DNA of 29,253 nt, taken from the IMG/VR virus record IMGVR_UViG_3300048996_000033, positions 1 to 29,253 of that record; one strand, written 5' to 3'. This DNA comes from a virus. Shown piece by piece: positions 16,805 through 23,863 of the stretch (position 1 is the first letter of the stretch; each line of letters begins with the position of its first letter). The position numbers and the translations under genes were made by a program. The notes under the pieces are model-generated. The model was not told the DNA's origin. It saw nothing but the letters and a program-made list of their open reading frames with translations, and ran no database searches.

Positions 16805-18004
16805 ATGGCCGATGCACCGACCCGCGTCTACATCACCGGAGGTACGACGGAGCCAGCGCCGCAAGCTCCGCCCCCTGCCCCGCCCGCGCGCTTCGGCTCC
16901 AAGGAGATCATGACGCTGGAGGTCAACGGGCAGCTATTCACCAACTGGACCAATGTGCGCGTCGAGCAGAAGGTCACCGAATGGTTTCCGGTCTTCCAGT
17001 TCGAATGCACCGAGGAAAGCCCGATCCCTCTCAGCATCAACGCGGCGCAATTTGTGCCGGGCGACATCGTGCGCGTCTATGTCGGCGGCGTCTCTGCCGT
17101 GTTTGGCTACATCACCGAGCGCCACGTCGGCTATGACGCCAAAACCCACGGCGTCCGATTGATCGGCGTCGGCAGGACCGCCGACCTGACCAATTCGTCG
17201 GTGCCTCTGGAAAAACTGAATGGCAACGACGGCAAGTCGTGGACGCAACTCGCAACCGACTTGTCGGCGCATCTCGGCATTCCAGTGGTGCCGACGGGCA
17301 ACGTCGACAACAAGCCGTTCCACAACGTCCAGATACAGCCGGGCGATACCATTCAATCCGTGCTGGAGCGCTATGCGCGGATGCGCAACATCGTGATCGG
17401 CTCCGACCCGAACGGCGCGCTGCTCGCGATCGGCGAAAATCAATCGGCCTCGTCTGGCGAGCTGGTCGAGGGCCGCAACATCCTGCGCGCCAACTGCGTG
17501 CTGCGCGACCAGATGGTCTTCAAGAAATTGTTCGTCGTCGGTCAAGGCTACGGCAGCGACGGTGCCAACGGCGACCAGCAGAACAAGCAGCTCGCGTTTC
17601 TGCCGGGAAGCTCGACGCGCAACCGTTACATGCTGGTCCCGGCTGACATCGCCGAGAAGGACGATCACGGCGTGCAGCGCCGCGTGAAGATGGAGCAATT
17701 GTTCACCGAGGGCAGCTACCTCGAAGCGCAGATCACCGTGCAGGGCTGGTTCAAGGATGAGAACAAGAGCGAGAGCGTATGGCGCGCTGGTGAATATTAC
17801 ACCGTCAACTCGCCGATGCTGATCCTCGACACGCTGCTCGGCTGCGCGGCTTGCGTCTACGAGCAGAGCGATGCGGGCAGCACGACGACGCTGACGATGG
17901 TTCTGCCGGTCCACATGAACGGCATTCTCAATTTCCGAGACGGTGAGACGGCGGTGCAGGCGGCCAACGCCGCGTCACAGGCCGCGCCCGAGGCAACTCA
18001 GTAA
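16805..18004 (+). CDS. Baseplate hub protein, Mu gpP (gp44) family
   Basis: A 399-aa hub protein, equivalent to T4 gp27, that forms the ring joining tube and spike. After a Pro-rich N-terminus (~25 residues, PAPQAPPPAPP) come typical family blocks: LEVNGQLFTNWTNVRVEQKV, then YVGGVSAVFGYITERHVGYD, RLIGVGRTADLTNSS and the DTIQSVLERYARMRNIVIGSD segment. The end has a GEYYTVNSPMLIL strand. ATG 16805 follows the previous stop by one base. It is followed by the spike gene as in Mu. Confidence 0.92.
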   Translation: MADAPTRVYITGGTTEPAPQAPPPAPPARFGSKEIMTLEVNGQLFTNWTNVRVEQKVTEWFPVFQFECTEESPIPLSINAAQFVPGDIVRVYVGGVSAVFGYITERHVGYDAKTHGVRLIGVGRTADLTNSSVPLEKLNGNDGKSWTQLATDLSAHLGIPVVPTGNVDNKPFHNVQIQPGDTIQSVLERYARMRNIVIGSDPNGALLAIGENQSASSGELVEGRNILRANCVLRDQMVFKKLFVVGQGYGSDGANGDQQNKQLAFLPGSSTRNRYMLVPADIAEKDDHGVQRRVKMEQLFTEGSYLEAQITVQGWFKDENKSESVWRAGEYYTVNSPMLILDTLLGCAACVYEQSDAGSTTTLTMVLPVHMNGILNFRDGETAVQAANAASQAAPEATQ

Positions 18005-18014
18005 GGAAGCGGCG

Positions 18015-18923
18015 ATGCAGCGAAACACACTTTTGGAAATGTCTGGCCGGGCAATGCACATGGCGGTGCGCTTCACGCTCAATCAGGGCAACGACAGCCC
18101 CATGATGCAGGAGTTGAATTTTGACGGCATGAACTCCGAAGGTCGCGACCGCGTCGAGCGCGTCCAGTCATTCGGTTTCACCAGCACGCCGCTGCCGCGT
18201 GATCAGAAACAAGGTCAGCAGAGCCAGAGCGGCGGCGGCGGCGGTGGCACCGGCGGCGACGGTGAACAGGCGAAAGGTCCGGCGGCGGAAGGCATCGCGC
18301 TGTTCCTGGGCGGCCAGCGCAATCATCCGGTCGTCATCGCCATCGATGACCGGCGGCATCGCCCGATGGGACTGAAGCCCGGCGAGAACGCGCAATATGA
18401 CGATCAGGGCCAGATGACGCTGCTCCGCCGGGGCGGCCTGTTCCTATTGTCGCTCGATGACGAACAGGGCAGCGGCAACGGCGGCGCGAGCCAGCTCGCG
18501 GCGGATGGCAGCCAGCAGCAGAACCAAGAACGCATGGTCTCACTGCGCCACGTCATGAAGAAGAAACAGCAGCGACCGGGACAGAGCGGCAGCGGCTCGT
18601 CGAGCGGCGGCGCAAGTGCGGGGACGCGCGATGCCAGCGGCGGCGGTGCGCAGAGCCAGCAGGACTACAAGCACGAAGGTGAAACCGTAAACACCGAGGT
18701 GCGCTGCAAGAAAAACACCGTCGAGATATTGGACGGCGAGACCGTGGTCGCCGTCTACAACAGGCAAGACGGTTCGTGGGCCTTCACGTCGAAGAAAATC
18801 ACGCTGACCGCGAGCGACAGCATGACCGTCGAATGCAAGAACGGCACGCTCGACCTCAAAGGCAAGCCGATCAAGTTCAACGGCGGCGGACCAAGCACGC
18901 AGCCCTTCGAAGTGCCGGGGTGA
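18015..18923 (+). CDS. Baseplate spike protein, Mu gp45 family
   Basis: A 302-aa central spike (gpV-type) that punctures the outer membrane. The N-terminal block MAVRFTLNQGNDSPMMQELNFDGMNSEGRDRVERVQSFGFTS is typical of the Mu gp45 OB-fold domain. AEGIALFLGGQRNHPVVIAIDDRRHRP is the conserved gp45 strand pair. The C-terminus (TVEILDGETVVAVYN onward, ending DLKGKPIKFNG) reads as short beta-helix strands of a spike tip. Three Gly/Ser/Gln-rich low-complexity stretches are inserted, unlike the compact Mu protein. AAGGA precedes ATG 18015. The frame's upstream part overlaps gpP and is not used. Confidence 0.92.
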   Translation: MQRNTLLEMSGRAMHMAVRFTLNQGNDSPMMQELNFDGMNSEGRDRVERVQSFGFTSTPLPRDQKQGQQSQSGGGGGGTGGDGEQAKGPAAEGIALFLGGQRNHPVVIAIDDRRHRPMGLKPGENAQYDDQGQMTLLRRGGLFLLSLDDEQGSGNGGASQLAADGSQQQNQERMVSLRHVMKKKQQRPGQSGSGSSSGGASAGTRDASGGGAQSQQDYKHEGETVNTEVRCKKNTVEILDGETVVAVYNRQDGSWAFTSKKITLTASDSMTVECKNGTLDLKGKPIKFNGGGPSTQPFEVPG

Positions 18924-18926
18924 GCC

Positions 18927-19433
18927 ATGGTCAGTGACATCCGATATCTGCAGCAACTCGATTTCCCGGCTTACGCCGTCACGCTCGATTGGCTGATGAC
19001 CGATCAGAACCTGATCGCGGACGGCCTCGATCTGCAGACGGCGGTCATCATCGCGCTCGGCACCGACGCCCTGGCACCACCAGACGAGGAGCTGCCGGAC
19101 CCGGACGCGACCGATCGCCGAGGCTGGTGGGGCGACATGGACGCGGACCTGATCTGGCAAGGCTGGCCGGTCGGCTGCCTGCTCTGGCTGTTGTCGCGCG
19201 CAAAGCTGACCGGGCCGCTCGCGCGCGAAGGATCGACGCTGTCGCGAGCAGACGGCTGGACCCGCGATGCCATGCGCCCATTCACGCAGCACCTGATCGC
19301 GTCCCGCATCGATGTCTATTCGGAGCAGCTTGGCACTGACCGCATCGATGTCGGCGTCACGATCTATCGCGGGCCGGATGCGGCGATTGACCTTCGATAT
19401 AGTGACCTCTGGGATGAACTGGGGAGGCAGTGA
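18927..19433 (+). CDS. Baseplate protein, Mu gp46 family
   Basis: A 168-aa wedge/baseplate protein of the gp46 group (a gp25-like role). The diagnostic element is ATDRRGWWGDMDADL (usually D-x-R-G-WWGD), preceded by LQTAVIIALGTDALAPPDEELPD and followed by hydrophobic LLWLLSRAKL. It ends in beta strands (RIDVGVTIYRGPDAAIDLRYSDLW). GGGGTGA is a good ribosome-binding site before the ATG. The position between gp45 and gp47 is as in Mu. Confidence 0.93.
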   Translation: MVSDIRYLQQLDFPAYAVTLDWLMTDQNLIADGLDLQTAVIIALGTDALAPPDEELPDPDATDRRGWWGDMDADLIWQGWPVGCLLWLLSRAKLTGPLAREGSTLSRADGWTRDAMRPFTQHLIASRIDVYSEQLGTDRIDVGVTIYRGPDAAIDLRYSDLWDELGRQ

Positions 19434-20515
19434 TGCCTTGGACGACGCCAACACTTCGCGACACCAGACGCCTGACGCGGGACTACGTGCTGTCGCAACT
19501 CGGCGCGAAGGCGATGATCCCGAATTCGACGCTGCGCATCATGAGCGATGCAATGTCGGCGCTCGCGAACCTCGCCTACCTCTATCTCGACTGGCTGGCC
19601 AAGCAATTGCTGCCCGACACTGCAGAGACGGTGTGGCTGGGCCGGCATGGCGTGATCTGGCTGACCAATGCGGACGGCTCGAAGGGGCGCAAGGCCGCGA
19701 CCTACGCGCACGGCACCGTCGAATTCGTGAACCAGAGCGGCACCCCAGGCGCGATCGTTCCGATCGGCTCGCTGATGACCGGCGGAAACGGCGTCCAGTA
19801 TCAGACCATCACGGCGGGCGAGATCGGAAGCGGCGGCTTGGGAACGGCTGATGCGGTGGCGTTGACCGCAGGCACGGTCGGCAATCTGCCGAATGGCGAT
19901 GCGATGTCGCTTAACCCCGCTATTCCCGGCATCGATACCGCCATGCTGCTTGGCGACATGGGCGGCGGCTTCGACACCGAGACCGACGACCAGCTCCGCG
20001 AGCGCATCCTATTCCGCATCCAGAACCCGCCGATGGGTGGCGATCAAGCGGACTATGTCGCCTGGGCGATGGCGGTGCCGGGCGTCACGCGCGCGTGGGC
20101 CGCTTGCGAGATCGGACCCGGCACCATGACGGTGCGCTTCCTGATGGATGACACCTACCCCGACAATTACGGACTGCCCACGCAGGCCGACATCGAGATG
20201 GTTTACGACTACGTCAATTCAAAGCGCCCGGTCACGGTGGTCGACTGCTTCGTGATGGCTCCGATCCTGTTCTTCTACGACATCACCATCCGCAACCTGA
20301 CGAACAATGATCCAACGGTGCGCGCGCGGATCGAGACCTCGATCAAGGACATGGAGTTCGCGCGCAGCAAGCCGGGCCAGACCATGTACCGCTCATGGGT
20401 CGATGAGGCGATCAGCCAGGCGGTGGGCGAGGAAACGCACGAACTCGACTTCGAAACCACGCCGATGCCAGCGCCCGGCAACATGCCGGTTTTAGGAACA
20501 GTGCTCTATGGCTGA
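19433..20515 (+). CDS. Baseplate J-like protein, Mu gp47 family
   Basis: A 360-aa wedge protein of the baseplate J family. Characteristic parts are the start TPTLRDTRRLTRDYVLSQLG, the block LPDTAETVWLGRHGVIW, TVGNLPNGDAMSLN, and GGGFDTETDDQLRERILFRIQNPPMGGDQADYVAWAMAVPGVTRAW, the last a clear J-family signature. The ATG overlaps the previous stop (TGATG); a GTG three bases earlier is an alternative start. It works with gp46 and gp48 to form the wedges that trigger contraction. Confidence 0.95.
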   Translation: MPWTTPTLRDTRRLTRDYVLSQLGAKAMIPNSTLRIMSDAMSALANLAYLYLDWLAKQLLPDTAETVWLGRHGVIWLTNADGSKGRKAATYAHGTVEFVNQSGTPGAIVPIGSLMTGGNGVQYQTITAGEIGSGGLGTADAVALTAGTVGNLPNGDAMSLNPAIPGIDTAMLLGDMGGGFDTETDDQLRERILFRIQNPPMGGDQADYVAWAMAVPGVTRAWAACEIGPGTMTVRFLMDDTYPDNYGLPTQADIEMVYDYVNSKRPVTVVDCFVMAPILFFYDITIRNLTNNDPTVRARIETSIKDMEFARSKPGQTMYRSWVDEAISQAVGEETHELDFETTPMPAPGNMPVLGTVLYG

Positions 20516-21275
20516 CCAGCACGTCACCAGAACCGGCGAGGACTACGCCGACGCGATGCAGGCACTGCTGCCGCTCGGTCAGGCGTGGCCGCGCGACTGG
20601 AATGGTGTGCTGATGCTGGTCGTGCGCGGGCTGACGCGCATCTGGGGCGACTTCGAAATCCGCGCCAGCAAATTGCTGGAGATGGAAAGCGATCCAAGAT
20701 CGACCATCGAATTACTGCCGGATTGGGAACGCAACTGGGGCCTGCCTGATCCCTGCTACAGCGCGCCGCAATCGATCGCGGAGCGGCAGCTTGCGTTGGT
20801 GATGCGCATGACGCTGGAGGGCGGGCAGTCGCGCGAGTTCTTCATCAAAGCCGCCGCGATGATCGGCTACACGATCACCATCACCGAATATCGCCCGTTC
20901 TTCATCGCCATGGATCGTTGCGGCGACAGCCGCACCATCGGCGCGTTGCCGCCCGATCCGATGCGCAATGAGTGGAGCCAGCCGATCCTGGCACCGCCGG
21001 GCGATCACTACATCGCGGACGGCGAGCTATCGGCGTGGCCGCATTACGGGCTGGGTCCGCTGGAGAACCGCTATTACTGGACCGTCCATGTCGCGGCCGC
21101 GAAGTTGATCTGGTTGCGCTGCTCAAGCGGCCAGTGCGGCGTCGACCCACATCTGCGCATCGGCATCGCCGACGATCTGGAGTGCCTGCTCAATCGATGG
21201 AAGCCCGGTCATACACAAATCATTTTCGACTACAGCGGCCTGCAGTCCGGCGGCGATATGGCGGGGACACCGTGA
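20508..21275 (+). CDS. Tail protein of the Mu gp48/DUF2313 family
   Basis: A 255-aa baseplate-peripheral protein (YmfQ/DUF2313). The conserved beginning is EDYADAMQALLPLGQAWPRDW, then FEIRASKLLEMESDPRSTIELLPDWERNWGLPDPC, both diagnostic. The later part includes RCSSGQCGVDPHLR with three cysteines and the end DLECLLNRWKPGHTQIIFDYSG, the usual family ending. It overlaps gp47 by 8 bases and is followed directly by the second zinc-ribbon gene rather than the fibre gene. In Mu, gp48 links the baseplate to fibres. Confidence 0.93.
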   Translation: MADQHVTRTGEDYADAMQALLPLGQAWPRDWNGVLMLVVRGLTRIWGDFEIRASKLLEMESDPRSTIELLPDWERNWGLPDPCYSAPQSIAERQLALVMRMTLEGGQSREFFIKAAAMIGYTITITEYRPFFIAMDRCGDSRTIGALPPDPMRNEWSQPILAPPGDHYIADGELSAWPHYGLGPLENRYYWTVHVAAAKLIWLRCSSGQCGVDPHLRIGIADDLECLLNRWKPGHTQIIFDYSGLQSGGDMAGTP

Positions 21276-21472
21276 TGACCAAGACCTGTAATCGTTGTGG
21301 GCTGACGAAGCCAATTAGCGAATTCCACTTGCATCCATTGCTGCGCGGCGGACGACGAAATCAATGCAGGACTTGCACCAACGCTGTTCGCGCCAAGCGA
21401 CGTGCTGACCCGAAGAAGATGCGAGCGGAGTTAGATCGAGACAATCGATGTCGTCGCAACAACCCGGAGTAA
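21275..21472 (+). CDS. Small zinc-ribbon protein, apparently cut short by an in-frame stop
   Basis: A 65-aa product with CNRCGLTKPISEFHL and QCRTCTNAVRAKRRADP. This two-knuckle ribbon (CxxC-x~25-CxxC) with a basic helix is typical of the N-terminus of HNH/endonuclease VII-like proteins. It overlaps the gp48 stop (TGATG). The frame ends at TAA 21470-21472, but the same frame then continues for 43 codons of plausible coding sequence to 21604. The ribbon itself is intact, so a short DNA- or RNA-binding product may still be made. No HNH nuclease residues are present. Confidence 0.62.
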   Translation: MTKTCNRCGLTKPISEFHLHPLLRGGRRNQCRTCTNAVRAKRRADPKKMRAELDRDNRCRRNNPE

Positions 21473-21604
21473 CGGGAGCGACATCGCGTGCAAGAGAACG
21501 CAAGGCGAGACGCCGACCGCGCGTCCTTCCGCGCCTATCGCCGCGACTACTATGCGAGAAAAACGCGCGTCACGCCAACTCAGGAGTGCAGCAATGAAAT
21601 ATAA
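21473..21604 (+). pseudogene. In-frame continuation of the zinc-ribbon gene beyond the TAA
   Basis: After the TAA, the same frame reads RERHRVQENARRDADRASF and then RAYRRDYYARKTR before stopping at 21602-21604. This Arg/Tyr-rich helical composition is what normally follows such zinc ribbons (repeated xYRxxYYxRKT-type helices). It suggests one ancestral gene of ~109 residues interrupted by a nonsense change. A GTG at 21488 could in principle restart translation. The end overlaps the fibre gene start. Confidence 0.5.
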
Positions 21605-22934
21605 CCAACCCTACGGCGTCAGCGATGTGAACGCGCCGTATGTCAACGGCAACCCTTCGACCGGCACGATGGGTTCGATCCCGCCTGCGGCCTCGATCGA
21701 GTATCCGCAGCGCGAGATCGTGAACCTGATCACGAACGTCAATATCGCCGCGCCCGACAATGGCGATCTGCAGCAACTGGCGAAGGCGATCCAGTCGTCA
21801 CGGTTGAACTTCTCCGCCGACTACGGCACCGCCAACGCCTACGTCGCGCGCCTGTCGCCAGCTCCCGATGATTACTTCACCGGCATGGTGTGCCGCCTGA
21901 AGGTCGGGGCCAGCAACGCGGGCGACAGCACGCTGGCACTCTATCCGCTGGCCCCGAAGCATGTCGTCAGGCCCGATGGCAGCGTCCTGCAGCAGTACGA
22001 TCTGATCAAGGACAGCGTCGCGACCTTCGTCTATGACGGCGCGCAATGGGTGTTGTCCGGCATCAACAGCGCAGGCTCGGGTGGCCCGATCTATCTCGCC
22101 GCGCCCCTCGACTATTATGTCAATGGCAATACCGGCGACGATGCCTTCGATGGTTCGCAGGCTGCGGTCAGCACGGCACCGAAGGGACCGTTCAAGACCC
22201 TGCAGCGCGCAAGCAACGCGGTGTCGAAATTCAACCTCAACGGCTTCAGCGTCACGGTCCATGTCGCGGACGCCACCAATTACAGCCAGTGCATTCTGCC
22301 TGCCGCCGCCGGTCAAGGTTCGATCCTTTGGCAAGGCAACAAGGCCAACCCGCAGAACTGCCTCATCTCCTGCGGTCGCAACGATTATGCCGAAGCCTGC
22401 TTCATTACGCAGGGCGTCAACAATCATGTCAGTGGCTTCAAGTTGACGGGTATGCTCGGGGCGATGGGCAGCGGCATCGCCGCTCCGGGTTCGACCGCCC
22501 TCGTCATCGACAACATCGATTGGGGACAGTGCAACGGCACGCACATGACGGTCTACAACGGCGGCAGTGTGCGTCTCGATGGTACGACAGGCGACACCTT
22601 CAAGATCAGCGGTCCTCCGCTTGGCAACGCCTACGCTGCCGCTAATTGGTTGCAGTGCTTTGCGGCTGGCCACGTTGATATTGTGAACGTCGGTGCGCCG
22701 CCGCAGTTTGTTCTCACCAACACGCCGATGAACTTCGCGGGAGCGTTCGTGCAGTCATTCGATGTCGGCACCGTGGCGCTGCTGTTCTCGGGCGGCTTTG
22801 CAAACGGCGGGGCCTGCACCGGCAAGAAGTACGACGCGCGGACAAACGGCGTCATCAACACGGCGGGCAGCGGCATCAACTATTTACCCGGCAGCGTCGC
22901 GGGCACCACATCATCGGGAGGGCAGTACGTATGA
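21594..22934 (+). CDS. Tail fibre-like protein with predicted beta-helix
   Basis: A 446-aa protein at the start of the fibre module. The first ~65 residues (YGVSDVNAPYVNGNPSTGTMGSIPPAASIEYPQREIVNLI) are a virion-attachment-type segment common in alphaproteobacterial prophage fibres. The stretch APLDYYVNGNTGDDAFDGSQAAVSTAPKGPFKTLQRA matches the entry of pectate-lyase-like parallel beta-helix fibres. Regular short hydrophobic strands with Gly/Asn turns follow to the end. CAGGAG lies 8 bases before ATG 21594. An upstream ATG at 21552 falls in the zinc-ribbon frame region and is not favoured. It probably contacts the host surface. Confidence 0.8.
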   Translation: MKYNQPYGVSDVNAPYVNGNPSTGTMGSIPPAASIEYPQREIVNLITNVNIAAPDNGDLQQLAKAIQSSRLNFSADYGTANAYVARLSPAPDDYFTGMVCRLKVGASNAGDSTLALYPLAPKHVVRPDGSVLQQYDLIKDSVATFVYDGAQWVLSGINSAGSGGPIYLAAPLDYYVNGNTGDDAFDGSQAAVSTAPKGPFKTLQRASNAVSKFNLNGFSVTVHVADATNYSQCILPAAAGQGSILWQGNKANPQNCLISCGRNDYAEACFITQGVNNHVSGFKLTGMLGAMGSGIAAPGSTALVIDNIDWGQCNGTHMTVYNGGSVRLDGTTGDTFKISGPPLGNAYAAANWLQCFAAGHVDIVNVGAPPQFVLTNTPMNFAGAFVQSFDVGTVALLFSGGFANGGACTGKKYDARTNGVINTAGSGINYLPGSVAGTTSSGGQYV

Positions 22935-23509
22935 ATTTCGATCCGCACATTTGGTATTGGCTCGCCGATGACGGTCGCATCTTCAGCGGCGCGCGGCAGA
23001 CGATCGTCGCCGAGGACGATGCTGACTATCTGGTGTTCAAGCAGATGGCGATGCCAACGCAGTGGCCTCGCGATCTCCCGGGCGAGCAGACCGATGCCGA
23101 GCTACAGAAGGTGCTCGATCCCTTCAACCTCTTCGTCACGCTGCAGGGTTACACCGCATTCAAGCGTTGGCAAAAGGAGCAAGGTGGCATCATGCTGGCG
23201 TCGGGCATGCCGATCACGACCGACGACCGCTCGCAGGCCAAGATCACCGGGGCCTATTCGGCCGCGGTCGAGTTGCCCACCGTTGTCACACCGTGGGCGG
23301 CGGCGGACGGCAACGTCTACCCGCTCGACGGCGCGGCCATCGTCGCGATGAACAACGAGCTGCTGACGCACATCAACAACTGCTTTGCGATCTCGGGCGA
23401 CGTGATCGCGCAGATCGAGGCTGGCACCATCACCACGCACGAGCAGATCGACGCCGCGTTCAACGCGCCCATGACGGCGGCGCGCAAGGATTGGCTGAAG
23501 CCAGGATAG
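22931..23509 (+). CDS. DUF4376-type fibre-associated protein
   Basis: A 192-aa protein whose second half matches DUF4376: FKRWQKEQGGIMLASGMPITTDDRSQAKITGAY, then PWAAADGNVYPLDGAAIVAMNNELLTHINNCFA. The ending, ITTHEQIDAAFNAPM, is also usual. The N-terminal FDPHIWYWLADDGRIFSGARQ resembles fibre-tip accessory domains. DUF4376 proteins are found next to tail fibre genes and may act in fibre attachment or assembly, but their activity is not established. GGGAGGG precedes the ATG and the start overlaps the fibre stop (ATGA). Confidence 0.82.
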   Translation: MNFDPHIWYWLADDGRIFSGARQTIVAEDDADYLVFKQMAMPTQWPRDLPGEQTDAELQKVLDPFNLFVTLQGYTAFKRWQKEQGGIMLASGMPITTDDRSQAKITGAYSAAVELPTVVTPWAAADGNVYPLDGAAIVAMNNELLTHINNCFAISGDVIAQIEAGTITTHEQIDAAFNAPMTAARKDWLKPG

Positions 23510-23515
23510 TCGCAC

Positions 23516-23863
23516 ATGGCCATTGTCAACATCACCACGCAGAACGACGCCGACTTCATCCGGCAGTTCGCCTATCAGACCGTCTCCGGTGTGCCGATTG
23601 ATCTGACCGGCAACATGATGCGGATGGGCGTGCGCCGTCACGCCGAGGACATCGCAGAACAGTTGCTGCTGACCACCGAGAACGGCGGGCTGGAGATCAC
23701 CGACGCGCCGAACGGCAGGTTCAACGTGTGGATCACCGACGAACAATTGGTGCGGATGCAACTCGGCGACTACGACCATTCGCTGGTCCGCGTCGTGCCG
23801 ACCGGCCTGACGCTTCGCATCTGGTCCGGCCTGCTCACCGTCAACGCGGGGCCAAGCCGATGA
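23516..23863 (+). CDS. Small phage protein between fibre genes, possible baseplate/fibre adaptor
   Basis: A 115-aa beta-rich protein: INITTQNDADFIRQFAYQT, then PIDLTGNMMRMGVRRHAED and GRFNVWITDEQLVRMQLGDYDHSLVRV. This strand arrangement (a tension between D-F-x-x-x-x-Y-x-T and P-I-D-L-T-G) recalls the N-terminal domain of baseplate upper proteins (BppU-like) that connect receptor-binding modules. The similarity is only by eye. It overlaps the collagen-like fibre gene by an ATGA, so the two are probably made in proportion. No enzyme motif is seen. Confidence 0.6.
   Translation: MAIVNITTQNDADFIRQFAYQTVSGVPIDLTGNMMRMGVRRHAEDIAEQLLLTTENGGLEITDAPNGRFNVWITDEQLVRMQLGDYDHSLVRVVPTGLTLRIWSGLLTVNAGPSR

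Noticed and set aside
16934-17914. Minus-strand 326-codon open frame
   Set aside because: Fully opposite the gpP hub gene; His/Arg/Asp-rich low-quality sequence with no start signal.
18540-19454. Minus-strand 304-codon open frame
   Set aside because: Opposite gp45 and gp46 genes and without a ribosome-binding site.
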